A stretch of DNA of 64,000 bases from Lachnospiraceae bacterium (GCA_017542245.1 JAFXXN010000037.1:1-64000); one strand, 5' to 3'; shown: positions 18,436 to 27,215, counted from the first letter of the stretch. A program made the numbers and translations. The notes: generated by a model not told the origin, from the letters alone.

Positions 18436-19500
18436 ATGCAAATGACATTCAGATGGTATGGTGAAGGAAATGACAGTATCTCGCTCGATCAGATCCGTCA
18501 GATACCCGGTGTAGAAGGAATAGTATGGGCTCTTCATGATAAAATGCCCGGAGAAGTATGGGAGAAGGAAGAGATACAGAAAGTAGCAGATCAGCTTCAT
18601 GCCAAAGGATTTAACATGGATGTGGTTGAATCCGTAAACGTTCATGATGATATAAAAATCGGGCTTCCTACAAGGGACAAATATATCGAAAACTATAAAA
18701 CGACCTTAAGAAATTTAAAGGAATTCGGGGTAAAGGTTGTTTGTTATAACTTTATGCCTGTTTTTGACTGGACAAGGACAGACTTGTTTCATCCGCTTCC
18801 CGACGGTTCTACTGCGCTTTATTATGAAAAAGAAAAGATTATTGACGATCCTGTAAAAATGGCAGATTACATCCTTGAAAAATGTGAGGGATTTACAATG
18901 CCGGGATGGGAACCCGAGAGAATGGGCCGTCTGAAGGAACTATTTGAGGCATATAAGCCTGTCACAAAGGAGAAGCTTTGGGAAAATCTGAAATATTTCT
19001 TAGAGCAGATGATGCCCGTATGTAAGGAGACCGACATCAAACTGGCTATCCATCAGGACGATCCGCCTTGGGATATTTTCGGACTTCCAAGGTTACTGGT
19101 AGATGAAGCGTCCATAGACAGATTTTTGTCCATGGTCGATGATCCGTATAACTGCCTTACACTCTGTTCCGGTTCAATGAGTTCAAATCCTAAGAATAAT
19201 GTGGCAGCAATTGTAAGAAAGCATTGCGACAGGATCGCATTTGCTCATGTGAGAAATGTTAAGCATTATCCTAACGGGGATTTCAGTGAGACTTCACATC
19301 GCGATTGTGACGGTGATACGGGTGTGCTTGATATTATGAAAGCTTATCATGACTGTGGCTTTAAGGGATATATCAGACCCGATCATGGACGTCATATCTG
19401 GGGTGAAAAGTGCAGACCGGGATACGGTCTTTATGACAGAGCACTTGGAATCATGTATCTTCTTGGTATATGGGATGCTCTGGAGAAATATGATATTTAG
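18436..19500 (+). CDS. uxuA: Mannonate dehydratase
   Basis: This 354-residue TIM-barrel enzyme dehydrates D-mannonate to 2-keto-3-deoxygluconate (KDG) in glucuronate breakdown. Visible family blocks are M-T-F-R-W-Y-G at the start, H-Q-D-D-P-P-W-D, L-C-S-G-S and R-P-D-H-G-R-H near the end, which carry metal and active-site residues. The AAGGAGAAAAAAACT ribosome site fixes the start. It is followed after 72 bases by uxuB, which makes its substrate. It begins only 21 bases after yhaM, so transcription may run through from the housekeeping operon. Confidence 0.94.
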   Translation: MQMTFRWYGEGNDSISLDQIRQIPGVEGIVWALHDKMPGEVWEKEEIQKVADQLHAKGFNMDVVESVNVHDDIKIGLPTRDKYIENYKTTLRNLKEFGVKVVCYNFMPVFDWTRTDLFHPLPDGSTALYYEKEKIIDDPVKMADYILEKCEGFTMPGWEPERMGRLKELFEAYKPVTKEKLWENLKYFLEQMMPVCKETDIKLAIHQDDPPWDIFGLPRLLVDEASIDRFLSMVDDPYNCLTLCSGSMSSNPKNNVAAIVRKHCDRIAFAHVRNVKHYPNGDFSETSHRDCDGDTGVLDIMKAYHDCGFKGYIRPDHGRHIWGEKCRPGYGLYDRALGIMYLLGIWDALEKYDI

Positions 19501-19572
19501 GAAGAAATCCGAAAGTAGTTCAAATTTATTTGAAAAGGTTTTTATACTAAAGAAAAGGGTTAGGCATATAAT

Positions 19573-21189
19573 ATGAAATTAACTTTAGAAGGAATTAAGA
19601 CAAAGGATGCATGGAAGGGTTACAAACTTCCAAAATTTGATATTGCAGAAATGTGTGAGGCTACGAAACAGGATCCGGTGTGGATACATTTCGGATCGGG
19701 AAATATTTTTAGGGCATTCTTATGTTCCGCAGCGCAGGAACTGCTTGATGAGGGTATTATGAAGTCAGGCATTACTGCGGCTGAAAGTCACGGAACCGAG
19801 ATAATAACAGAATGCTTTAAACCCCATGATAATCTTTGTGTAGCAGTTACCTTGAACGGTGACGGAAGCACTACTAAAGAGATTGTAGCTTCGGTAGGTG
19901 AAGCACTTGCAACCGCATATGATTTTAAGAGGATTGTCGATATTTTCTGCAATCCCAAACTTCAGATGGTATCTTTTACAATTACGGAAAAAGGATATGC
20001 ATTAAGTGATGCATCGGGGAAGACTTTCCCTATGGTTGAAGCAGATAAAAAAGTAAGTCCTGATACTTTGATAGAAGATATGATCGCCGGAAAACAGAAT
20101 CATCATCTTATGTCTATGATAACGGCATTGTGCTTAAAGAGAAAAGCTGCATGCGGAAAGCCTATAGCGCTTGTTTCTATGGATAACTGTTCACATAACG
20201 GCGAGAAGGTTGAAAATGCCGTAAAGACTATAGCAGAAGCATGGGCAGGTGCAAATCTTATAACAGCTGATGATCTTACATATTTACAGACTAGGGTAAG
20301 CTATCCCTGGAGTATGATAGATAAGATTACTCCCAGACCTGACAAGAAGGTTGAAGAGATGCTGATAGCGGACGGAATAGATGAGATAAAGCCGTTTGTT
20401 ACACCAAACGGAACATATATCGCTGCATTTGTAAATGCAGAAAGACCTCAGTACCTTGTTATAGAGGATGATTTCCCGAACGGAAGACCTGCACTTGATA
20501 AGGCAAGGGGAATAATCTTTACGGACAGAGATACTGTAAACAAAGCAGAACGTATGAAAGTCTGTACATGTCTTAATCCTTTACATACAGCACTTGCGGT
20601 TTACGGATGTCTTCTCGGATATGATTCGATTTCAAAAGAAATGAAAGATAAAGAACTGGTAAATCTTATTACAAAAATGAGCAGGACTGAGGGTATGCCC
20701 GTAGTTGTCAATCCCGGGATCATCGATCCTGAGAAATTCCTGAATGAGTGTCTTACAGAACGTTTTCCGAATCCGTTCATGCCGGATACCCCTCAGCGTA
20801 TAGCTACGGATACTTCACAGAAGCTGCCTATCAGATATGGCGAGAACTTCAAGGCTCATATAGAAAAGGGAGATGTGGATAAATTGGTGTTTATGCCACT
20901 GGTTATTGCAGGATGGCTGAGATACCTTCTGGCTGTGGATGACAACGGCAAAGCATTTGAACCTTCTTCAGATCCTCTTCTTGATACCGCCCGTGCTATG
21001 CTGGAGGGAATAAGTTTCGGAAAAACAGATGTGAGTGTTGATGAACTGAAAGAAATCCTTTCAAATGAGGTCATTTTTGGTACTGACCTTGTGAATGCGG
21101 GATTGGCACCGCTTATCTGTAAATATTTTAATGAACTGAATGCCGGAAACGGTGCAGTAAGAGCTACATTAAAGAAATACTGTGATTAA
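19573..21189 (+). CDS. uxuB: Fructuronate reductase (D-mannonate oxidoreductase)
   Basis: The 538-residue protein belongs to the polyol-specific long-chain dehydrogenase (mannitol dehydrogenase) family: N-terminal Rossmann part (H-F-G-S-G-N-I-F-R-A-F) and C-terminal helical domain with C-L-N-P-L-H-T-A. It reduces fructuronate to mannonate with NADH. Pairing with uxuA identifies it as UxuB; relatives such as tagaturonate reductase (another copy of this superfamily, at 51463) are shorter and differ in context. A convergent terminator follows it. Confidence 0.9.
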   Translation: MKLTLEGIKTKDAWKGYKLPKFDIAEMCEATKQDPVWIHFGSGNIFRAFLCSAAQELLDEGIMKSGITAAESHGTEIITECFKPHDNLCVAVTLNGDGSTTKEIVASVGEALATAYDFKRIVDIFCNPKLQMVSFTITEKGYALSDASGKTFPMVEADKKVSPDTLIEDMIAGKQNHHLMSMITALCLKRKAACGKPIALVSMDNCSHNGEKVENAVKTIAEAWAGANLITADDLTYLQTRVSYPWSMIDKITPRPDKKVEEMLIADGIDEIKPFVTPNGTYIAAFVNAERPQYLVIEDDFPNGRPALDKARGIIFTDRDTVNKAERMKVCTCLNPLHTALAVYGCLLGYDSISKEMKDKELVNLITKMSRTEGMPVVVNPGIIDPEKFLNECLTERFPNPFMPDTPQRIATDTSQKLPIRYGENFKAHIEKGDVDKLVFMPLVIAGWLRYLLAVDDNGKAFEPSSDPLLDTARAMLEGISFGKTDVSVDELKEILSNEVIFGTDLVNAGLAPLICKYFNELNAGNGAVRATLKKYCD

Positions 21190-21194
21190 TCAAA

Positions 21195-21230
21195 AAAGGT
21201 TGCACATTATTGCGCAACCTTTAATTTTTT
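21195..21230. terminator. Terminator between uxuB and the rhomboid gene
   Basis: AAAGGTTGC (21195-21203) pairs with GCAACCTTT (21214-21222). The plus strand continues AATTTTTTC and the minus strand has a T-run from the A-run at 21192-21197, so it can end both convergent units. Confidence 0.75.
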
Positions 21231-21239
21231 CTTGATGGT

Positions 21240-21842
21240 CTATTTTTTATTTAGTTTGTACCCCAAAACCGATCCGGTTAAGCCTCCTAAAATATGGGTA
21301 AGCTGGGAAACATTGTCATCTATGGCGATCATCTGATATATTTGCTGCCCGAGATAAAGAAATGCAACAAGCAGGAAAGTAAGAGGGATTTCCCTGTCCT
21401 TAAAACCTGTAAAGGATGAAAGCAGAATAAATGCAAATACAATTCCGCTGGCTCCCATTAATGCCGTATCGGTAAAGAGAATAAAATGAGCAAGTCCCGT
21501 AATAAGAGCAGTAACGGCCATTACAAGAACGATTGTTTTTCCACCATATCTTTCTTCAAGCATCGGACCTAAAATTAATATGGTCATGAGATTACCGAAA
21601 AGATGTTCAACACTTCCGTGACCAAATACATGACCGAAAAACCGGACATAGGTCAACGGACTTAAGAGCGATGATCTGTAAACGCTGAAGACGGCATGCG
21701 TGGCACCGTTGCCTGTAAGTTTTATGATTATAAATGCAATTACGCAAAGTGCCGTAAATGAAAGTATGACCGGAGAGTTAATAACGATCTTTAATTTTGG
21801 TTTAGTCCCCATACTTTTATAATTTGTTTTAGAAGCTGCCAT
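21240..21842 (-). CDS. Rhomboid-family intramembrane serine protease
   Basis: A 200-residue polytopic membrane protein with about six hydrophobic segments. It carries the rhomboid landmarks G-H-G-S-V-E-H-L-F-G-N (the H-x-x-x-N region of helix 2), the catalytic serine in G-A-S-G and a later His in T-H-I-L-G-G-L-T-G. Rhomboids cleave membrane-spanning substrates within or next to the bilayer. The gene lies 11 bases downstream of the lipid kinase on the same strand, with a GGAGGGTAAAG ribosome site, so the two are cotranscribed. Confidence 0.85.
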   Translation of the reverse strand: MAASKTNYKSMGTKPKLKIVINSPVILSFTALCVIAFIIIKLTGNGATHAVFSVYRSSLLSPLTYVRFFGHVFGHGSVEHLFGNLMTILILGPMLEERYGGKTIVLVMAVTALITGLAHFILFTDTALMGASGIVFAFILLSSFTGFKDREIPLTFLLVAFLYLGQQIYQMIAIDDNVSQLTHILGGLTGSVLGYKLNKK

Positions 21843-21853
21843 CTTTACCCTCC

Positions 21854-22777
21854 TTATATCATCATCCTGACCTTCTGCGGAAGACAGGAAAAAGTAACAT
21901 GATCGCTTTTACCGACCACTTCTCCGTCTGTATGAATTGTGAAAGGTCTGTCTGTTTCAATTTCAATAGTTTTTGCGGTAATCTGTTCAACGCCTTTATA
22001 ATTTACATGATTGCCTTTTATGATTTTTGTCATAAGCCACAGATGCTTTAATTTTGGCATGTCATGTACAATGCAGGCAGTGATCATACCGTCATAGGGA
22101 TTTGCGGCAGGTGCCATAGGCATCCCCCCTCCTTCATAACGGGTATTCATATTTGCGGCGAACAGGAATTTCTTATACTTATACTTTCGCCTGCCGTCTA
22201 TAATAATAGTGGCAGGTGCAGGTTTGCTGGTAAAGATCAGGATAAAACCTATCAGATAATAAACGAGTTTTCCAATACCGATTAAATTGAGAAATTTCTT
22301 TAGTCTTGAATGAAGGGATTTCTCACATATATCAGCGTCATACCCCATACCGGAACTAACCGCAAATTTTCGGACAATTTTTCCATCCGAAGAAGTTACC
22401 TGGCAGTGATCAACCCTTATTAAACGTTTGGGCCTAACGGTATTTTCAATAATATCCTTAGAATCTACGGATATTCCGAGACCGCGGGCAAAATCGTTGC
22501 TTGATCCAATGGGGATGTATCCCAGAATAAGGCTGTCGTAATCGGTCAATCCGTTAATAGCCTCGTTTACCGTTCCGTCGCCGCCCGCAACTATGATCCT
22601 TTTAGCTTCGGGATGTTCGGTACATATTTTTTTTGCTATTTTTTCTGCGTTATTTTGTACTGTTGTAAAATAGACTTTATAGTCTGTTTTTGATTCTTTT
22701 AATCTTTTTTCCAATTCAGCCCAAAGTTTTTTGGCTTCACCTGTCCGGGAACCGGGGTTTACAATAAAATAGTACAT
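21854..22777 (-). CDS. Diacylglycerol/lipid kinase of the DagK-YegS family
   Basis: The 307-residue cytosolic enzyme starts Y-Y-F-I-V-N-P-G-S-R-T-G, carries the nucleotide motif G-G-D-G-T-V-N-E-A-I-N-G-L, and continues G-Y-I-P-I-G-S-S-N-D-F-A-R, all typical of the sphingosine/diacylglycerol kinase fold. It should phosphorylate diacylglycerol or a related lipid with ATP in phospholipid recycling. The promoter is probably in the AT-rich 283-base stretch upstream. Confidence 0.9.
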   Translation of the reverse strand: MYYFIVNPGSRTGEAKKLWAELEKRLKESKTDYKVYFTTVQNNAEKIAKKICTEHPEAKRIIVAGGDGTVNEAINGLTDYDSLILGYIPIGSSNDFARGLGISVDSKDIIENTVRPKRLIRVDHCQVTSSDGKIVRKFAVSSGMGYDADICEKSLHSRLKKFLNLIGIGKLVYYLIGFILIFTSKPAPATIIIDGRRKYKYKKFLFAANMNTRYEGGGMPMAPAANPYDGMITACIVHDMPKLKHLWLMTKIIKGNHVNYKGVEQITAKTIEIETDRPFTIHTDGEVVGKSDHVTFSCLPQKVRMMI

Positions 22778-22883
22778 ATTAGATCTCCGACATTAACAAT
22801 ATTCCTATCTTTGATATTTTATCACAGTTACTGAAAAAAAGATACTAAAATTTTATGAGTGTTTTTGTTTGAGAGTGAACGGT

Positions 22884-22930
22884 AACAAGAAAACAGGCGG
22901 TTCATGCCGGAAATGGAAAGAACCGCTTGT
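22884..22930 (-). terminator. Terminator for the kinase/ParA-like operon (minus strand)
   Basis: On the minus strand ACAAGCGGTTC pairs with GAACCGCCTGT and is followed by TTTCTTGTT. It lies 130 bases beyond the 23061 stop codon. The rest of 22778-23060 is AT-rich with no other clear feature. Confidence 0.6.
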
Positions 22931-23060
22931 ATATTATGTGTGTGATACTAATTTATTAAACATGAGTAAATAAATTGTTTTTTTGATATATTATTTTCCT
23001 TTTCCGAAGAAAAGCATTTTGATTAAATATGTTTGTGTAAATCTCTTTTTGAAATTTTTC

Positions 23061-23675
23061 TTATATTATTTCCTCCAAAAATGATATAGTTTCTTTTGAG
23101 GGATATACCGGATCGGGTTCAAAAGGAAAACATCCCGCAGTTATTTGATATTCGTCCTTGTCTTTTAAGAGCCGGGGATTACCAAGATTTACGAAAAGCC
23201 TCCAACCCGAAAGTTCATGGTTTTTATCCTTCAGGTTTTTTAACAGTGCATATTCATTCCTTCGCCATGGAGCATCGGTTCCGACCGCAATTTTTATATC
23301 GCAAAGGTTCATGGCATTAATACTGCGTTCGAGATCATGCCCTAGGTCAAATACCATACAGTCGTATTTCATATTAAATAAAGGAATGATATCATTGAAT
23401 GACGGTATATATGTCACTCTGTGATGGGTAACGATTTCGGTACATGAAGAATATCCAAGTGTAAACAGAAACCTTGAGATATCATTATGCCTGTTTTGTT
23501 CGGCTAAACAGACACGTTTGTGCCGGCACTCGCTTAGGTAATTGCATAGGGCTATGGCGATATGGGTTGTTCCGTTCCGAGGACCCAAACCGATTATCCC
23601 AATACGTTTACCGTTAAAATAGTCATCTGTATTACCTCCGGTACGTTTAAAAAACATAATTGTCATATGCCGCAT
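23061..23675 (-). CDS. ParA/MinD-like P-loop protein with a degenerate Walker A
   Basis: The 204-residue product opens its core with K-R-I-G-I-I-G-L-G-P-R-N-G-T-T-H-I-A, which aligns with the deviant Walker A of ParA/MinD/TadZ ATPases (K-G-G-x-G-K-T-T). The conserved GK lysine is missing (N-G-T-T). Later blocks, C-M-V-F-D-L-G-H and L-F-V-N-L-G-N, fit the Walker B and downstream strands. It starts 8 bases after the kinase gene, whose own C-terminus carries a second domain of the same type, so the pair probably acts together. Whether either binds ATP is doubtful from the sequence. Confidence 0.65.
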   Translation of the reverse strand: MRHMTIMFFKRTGGNTDDYFNGKRIGIIGLGPRNGTTHIAIALCNYLSECRHKRVCLAEQNRHNDISRFLFTLGYSSCTEIVTHHRVTYIPSFNDIIPLFNMKYDCMVFDLGHDLERSINAMNLCDIKIAVGTDAPWRRNEYALLKNLKDKNHELSGWRLFVNLGNPRLLKDKDEYQITAGCFPFEPDPVYPSKETISFLEEII

Positions 23676-23683
23676 ACAAAGAC

Positions 23684-24970
23684 TTACGGTTTAATGATGC
23701 CTGTTAATGTCGCAAGTTCCTGAAATACGGCCTTCACCTCCCTATTATTAAATATTGCATCAAAATCAGCAATATACGGAATAGCCAGATGAATCTCACG
23801 TTCTATTGCCTTTGCGGTTTCTGCAGATATTTTTTCGGAAAGATTTACCAGAAATATCCTAGTCCCGCTGCATTTTCGCGACAATGCCCTTGCTTCGCGG
23901 ACCTTTTCTGTTTCCCAGATCCTGTTCCCGGTTAAAATGCAGACAACATCGGACATATAAAAATCTTCCGGCATATCTTCTGAGATACATCCGTAATCGG
24001 CTATGACATCAGTGGATTCAAATGCACTTTTTTCGTATGTTTTGCGGCTTAAGATCTCAAGCCCGGCCAATGCTTGAAATTTGTTATTTTCAAGGGGTAG
24101 GGAGTACCATGCTTCAGAATCATTTACTTCAGCATAGAGACAGTTTCTCCCTATACTGTGAAGAAAACCTGCAAAAAGCAGGGCAATATATGTTACTCCA
24201 TAGTTTTTTCCTGCACCGGCGAATGCTATTTTTATGGGTTTGTCTGAAAATCTGCTTTGTGTATTCTGAATTTCTTTAATACTTGTGATAATGCTTTTGA
24301 CACTGCTTATTCTGTTCCAACGCTTTTTTTCGCTGCATTTATTTGCAAGTTTTCGCAGTGCTTTTTCTTTTTTCTGGGAAATGTTACTGTGATCGATCAT
24401 ATAATCCAGAAGCTTTCCGATAGAATAAATATCAGAACGTTCAGTTAGCAAACCTCCTTCAGATTGCTCCGGGGAAGCATATGAACGTGTTCCGAAGTTT
24501 CTGTCCGAAGTATTGTCCTTACTCCTTGCACTTCCGAAATCAATCAGATAGCAGGTATCTCCTGAAATAATTATGTTTTCGGGTTTGATATCAAGATACA
24601 ATATGATATGGGTAAGTGAATGAAGATAAACTATTATATTGCTTAACTGGATTATGAAATGAAAAATTTCTTTCTCGGAAAGAAGCCGCCCGTTACAAAG
24701 GCTTTTCAAAGAATCACCCTCTATATACTGTTCGATGATATAAGTAAATTCATCGTCTTCCTCGAGATCAAAAATCTCAGGAATGGAAGGGTGCTTAAGA
24801 TTTTTCAAAAGATGGGCTTCGTTTAAAAGATAAATATAATTAGGAGAAGTTTTTCGAATGCCCTTAATGATACGCTTTACATTTAATGATTTGTGTTCTG
24901 CCAGCCATACAGTACTGTCCTGATGAACACTTAAGACCTTAATAATCCTGTATTTGGATGTTTGTGCCGT
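23684..24970 (-). CDS. Ser/Thr protein kinase fused to a ParA-like domain
   Basis: About 428 residues from the preferred start. The N-terminal Hanks-type kinase has the ATP lysine in R-I-I-K-G-I, the catalytic loop L-D-I-K-P-E-N (an HRD-type loop with Tyr-Leu before Asp), the D-F-G motif (I-D-F-G-S-A) and A-S-P-E-Q. There is no membrane helix. The last 180 residues begin I-K-I-A-F-A-G-A-G-K-N-Y-G-V-T-Y-I-A, a ParA-like strand and P-loop lacking the GK lysine. Start: a perfect promoter (25007-25035) lies inside the longer reading frame that begins at TTG 25048, so translation must begin after AAAGGAGG (24982-24975). The only in-frame candidate there is ACG at 24970. Confidence 0.75.
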   Translation of the reverse strand, partial: TAQTSKYRIIKVLSVHQDSTVWLAEHKSLNVKRIIKGIRKTSPNYIYLLNEAHLLKNLKHPSIPEIFDLEEDDEFTYIIEQYIEGDSLKSLCNGRLLSEKEIFHFIIQLSNIIVYLHSLTHIILYLDIKPENIIISGDTCYLIDFGSARSKDNTSDRNFGTRSYASPEQSEGGLLTERSDIYSIGKLLDYMIDHSNISQKKEKALRKLANKCSEKKRWNRISSVKSIITSIKEIQNTQSRFSDKPIKIAFAGAGKNYGVTYIALLFAGFLHSIGRNCLYAEVNDSEAWYSLPLENNKFQALAGLEILSRKTYEKSAFESTDVIADYGCISEDMPEDFYMSDVVCILTGNRIWETEKVREARALSRKCSGTRIFLVNLSEKISAETAKAIEREIHLAIPYIADFDAIFNNREVKAVFQELATLTGIIKP

Positions 24971-25006
24971 TCTTCCTCCTTTCTGCTTTTCAGATAAACC
25001 TCTGTT

Positions 25007-25035
25007 ATTATAGAGCAGATTGAGAAAAAAATCAA
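25007..25035 (-). promoter_or_regulatory. Sigma-A promoter of the kinase operon (minus strand)
   Basis: Reading on the minus strand: TTGATT (25035-25030), 17 bases, TATAAT (25012-25007). The start point would be about 25000, roughly 18 bases before the AAAGGAGG ribosome site. It is divergent from the mecA promoter 21 bases away. Confidence 0.7.
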
Positions 25036-25055
25036 GATTTTTTATCAACTTTTAA

Positions 25056-25084
25056 TTGACTTACAGAAACAAAATGGTTATACT
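25056..25084 (+). promoter_or_regulatory. Sigma-A promoter of mecA
   Basis: TTGACT (25056-25061), 17 bases, TATACT (25079-25084), leaving a leader of about 100 bases before the mecA ATG. Confidence 0.65.
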
Positions 25085-25191
25085 TCAAGTACTATCACAA
25101 AGAAGGTTATTTTTTTCCTGTTTTATTCCGATATATATTAAAGAGAGAAGGATATTGTCAAAAGAGTTGGTTACGGAAGGAGGGGATTTAT

Positions 25192-25935
25192 ATGAAGATT
25201 GAACGCATAAGTGAAAACCAGATTAAGTGTACCCTTACAAAAGAAGATCTTTATGCCCGTCAGTTAAAGATAAGTGAACTGGCATACGGAAGTGAAAAAG
25301 TTAAAGAATTGTTTGTTGAAGTATGTAGGAAAGCTTTTGTTGAGTGTGATTTTGAAGCAGATGATATGCCGCTTATGATAGAGGCTATCCCCGTTTCGCC
25401 GGATTGTCTCATTCTTTTGATGACTAAGGTGGAAGATCCTGAGGAACTTGATGTTCGCTTTTCAAATTTTACCAGCGTATCCGATGAATCCGATCCGATT
25501 CTTTCAAACGAAGAAAGAGTCTATGCAGACGAAGTCATAGGATGTATGGAACGTCTGAATAAACTCCTTGGAAATCCGCTTGCTTCAAAATTGTTTACTC
25601 CCGGCACAGAAGGCAGCGGGGCACCGGAAGTGTCACTTAAGAACATAAGCAGGGTATATTCTTTTGACTCTCTTGATTCTGTTATCCGCCTTGCAAAGGT
25701 TATTTACAAATATTATCATGGTGAAAATACTCTCTACAAGGATGATGAGGCAGGAAACTATTATCTCGTTGTAAATATGTCAGAACATACACCGGAACAG
25801 TTTAACAAGATATGCAATATCATTTCGGAATATGTTACTGTAGATAAGTATGGAACTTATGACATAGACTTCTTTAAGGAACATTACAGCGTGATAGTTA
25901 AAGATAAAGCTGTTCAGGTTCTCAGAAAGATGTGA
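25192..25935 (+). CDS. mecA: Adaptor protein MecA
   Basis: The 247-residue product has the MecA N-terminal substrate-binding region (M-K-I-E-R-I-S-E-N-Q-I-K-C-T-L) and a C-terminal ClpC-binding domain. MecA delivers unfolded or specific targets to the ClpC-ClpP protease. GGAAGGAGGGG precedes the ATG. The middle has the usual acidic linker. The stop codon abuts that of the convergent AraC gene: the junction TGATCA is palindromic and serves as stop for both. Confidence 0.9.
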   Translation: MKIERISENQIKCTLTKEDLYARQLKISELAYGSEKVKELFVEVCRKAFVECDFEADDMPLMIEAIPVSPDCLILLMTKVEDPEELDVRFSNFTSVSDESDPILSNEERVYADEVIGCMERLNKLLGNPLASKLFTPGTEGSGAPEVSLKNISRVYSFDSLDSVIRLAKVIYKYYHGENTLYKDDEAGNYYLVVNMSEHTPEQFNKICNIISEYVTVDKYGTYDIDFFKEHYSVIVKDKAVQVLRKM

Positions 25936-26778
25936 TCAGCTCTGTTTTTTAACTGAAGTCGGAGAAATGCCGAACCTCTTCTTGAAAAGTTTGCTGAAGT
26001 GATAAGCATCATCATATCCGACCTTATCGGCTATTTCCCTGACATTAAGTCCGGGAGATGTTTCTAAAAGCTGTTTTGCTTTGTCCAGACGTATGTTTAT
26101 CAAGTAACGTATGGGAGTATCGCCCGTGACCATCTTAAATATTTTTGAGATGTAAAACGGACTTACATACATGTTTTCAGATATAAGTTCCAAAGATATT
26201 TTTTCTGAATAGTGTTCTTCAAAAAACAGGATGATCTCTTCGACTATCCTGTTTTTATTTATTGACTCAAAGGCTACGTGGCCGCCGGGTTCACCGGGCA
26301 GCTGTTCATCACGCAGAACAGCAAGCATATACTGGATCAGGTAGGATTGCATCATGTAATAGCGTCCGATTTTATAAACATCGTTTTCGGCGCTCATAGA
26401 AGTACAAAGACGCATAAGTTTTTGCTTCAATTCCGGTCCGGTTCTGTATACGGGCAGCTGTTTTAATTTAAGAGTATTGGGTGCGGTATCAGTAAGGCAA
26501 AAGTCAGATACACCTATAAAGAATTCATAGGTTGGAGTATTTTTATTCGATACAAGAGCCTGATGATAGCTTCCGGGATTAAAAACAAGAAGATCACCTT
26601 CTTCAATATCGTATATTTCTCCGTCAATCTTATATCTTCCTTTTCCGGACATTATGAATGCGAGCTCCAAATGATCATGGCAATGATACCGTTCTTCATC
26701 TGCAGTTCTTATGCCTTTCCAAGTGTACAAAAAGGTTGGATTAAACTCATATGCTATAACACTGTCTGTTTTTTGCAT
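25936..26778 (-). CDS. AraC-family transcriptional regulator (cupin sensor)
   Basis: 280 residues: an N-terminal cupin-like sugar-binding domain (H-C-H-D-H-L-E-L-A-F-I, then E-G-D-L-L-V-F-N-P-G) and a C-terminal double helix-turn-helix (Y-V-S-P-F-Y-I-S-K-I-F-K and V-G-Y-D-D-A-Y-H-F-S-K-L-F-K). Such regulators usually control sugar-uptake or sugar-degradation genes. No sugar gene adjoins it here, so its target is unknown. The AGGAGAAAATGC site on the minus strand supports the ATG at 26778. Confidence 0.85.
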   Translation of the reverse strand: MQKTDSVIAYEFNPTFLYTWKGIRTADEERYHCHDHLELAFIMSGKGRYKIDGEIYDIEEGDLLVFNPGSYHQALVSNKNTPTYEFFIGVSDFCLTDTAPNTLKLKQLPVYRTGPELKQKLMRLCTSMSAENDVYKIGRYYMMQSYLIQYMLAVLRDEQLPGEPGGHVAFESINKNRIVEEIILFFEEHYSEKISLELISENMYVSPFYISKIFKMVTGDTPIRYLINIRLDKAKQLLETSPGLNVREIADKVGYDDAYHFSKLFKKRFGISPTSVKKQS

Positions 26779-26863
26779 GCATTTTCTCCTGAAATTCTTT
26801 CAATTTATACAATTATAACACAAATTACGGATTTTTACAAAAGAATTTTTGAGATTTTGATAC

Positions 26864-26892
26864 TTGACATTTTTGTTAACTTGTACTAATAT
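26864..26892 (+). promoter_or_regulatory. Sigma-A promoter of ileS
   Basis: TTGACA (26864-26869), 17 bases, TAATAT (26887-26892). It sits just before the T-box leader. Confidence 0.75.
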
Positions 26893-26904
26893 TCCAATTA
26901 TGAA

Positions 26905-27192
26905 AAACTATGATGGAGACAGTAGTGTATAAAGGAAGCTTACAGTGAACCCGTGGCAGTGGAAAACGGATACCAGTACTTGTACACGAATATCACTCCG
27001 GAGTTGTATGGCTGAAACTAAAGGTAGATTTCCTGTCCGAATTAAGCCATACCGTTTTCCCACGTTACAGGGATCGGCATAAAACAGTGTCAGTATCGGA
27101 CATATGGTAGTCTGACGGTGGAGTGCTTACAAAATGGGTGGTTAAAATACAGCGGCTGTATTCCTGTTTTGGGATACAGCCGCTTTCAGTTT
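26905..27192 (+). promoter_or_regulatory. T-box leader controlling ileS (isoleucine specifier)
   Basis: The leader shows the stem I start G-A-T-G-G-A-G-A-C with an AGTA element. ATC at 26992-26994 in the specifier loop (between G-A-A and the closing CTCC, which pairs with GGAG at 26914-26917) predicts uncharged tRNA-Ile as ligand. The T-box core is ATGGGTGGTTAAAAT (27133-27147), a slightly diverged form of the usual G-G-G-T-G-G-N-A-C-C. The terminator follows: AGCGGCTGTAT (27151-27161) with ATACAGCCGCT (27174-27184), then a U-rich tail. High uncharged tRNA-Ile should favour read-through. Confidence 0.88.
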
Positions 27193-27215
27193 ATAGAACA
27201 AAGGAGGAAAGATGT

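Noticed and set aside
23640-23675. An alternative internal start for the ParA-like gene after a GGAGGT at about 23635-23640
   Set aside because: The ATG that follows that site is out of frame and gives no homologous product; the upstream ATG was kept.
26563-26889. A 108-codon plus-strand frame antisense to the AraC gene
   Set aside because: It overlaps the AraC coding region and the ileS promoter and has no recognisable domain.
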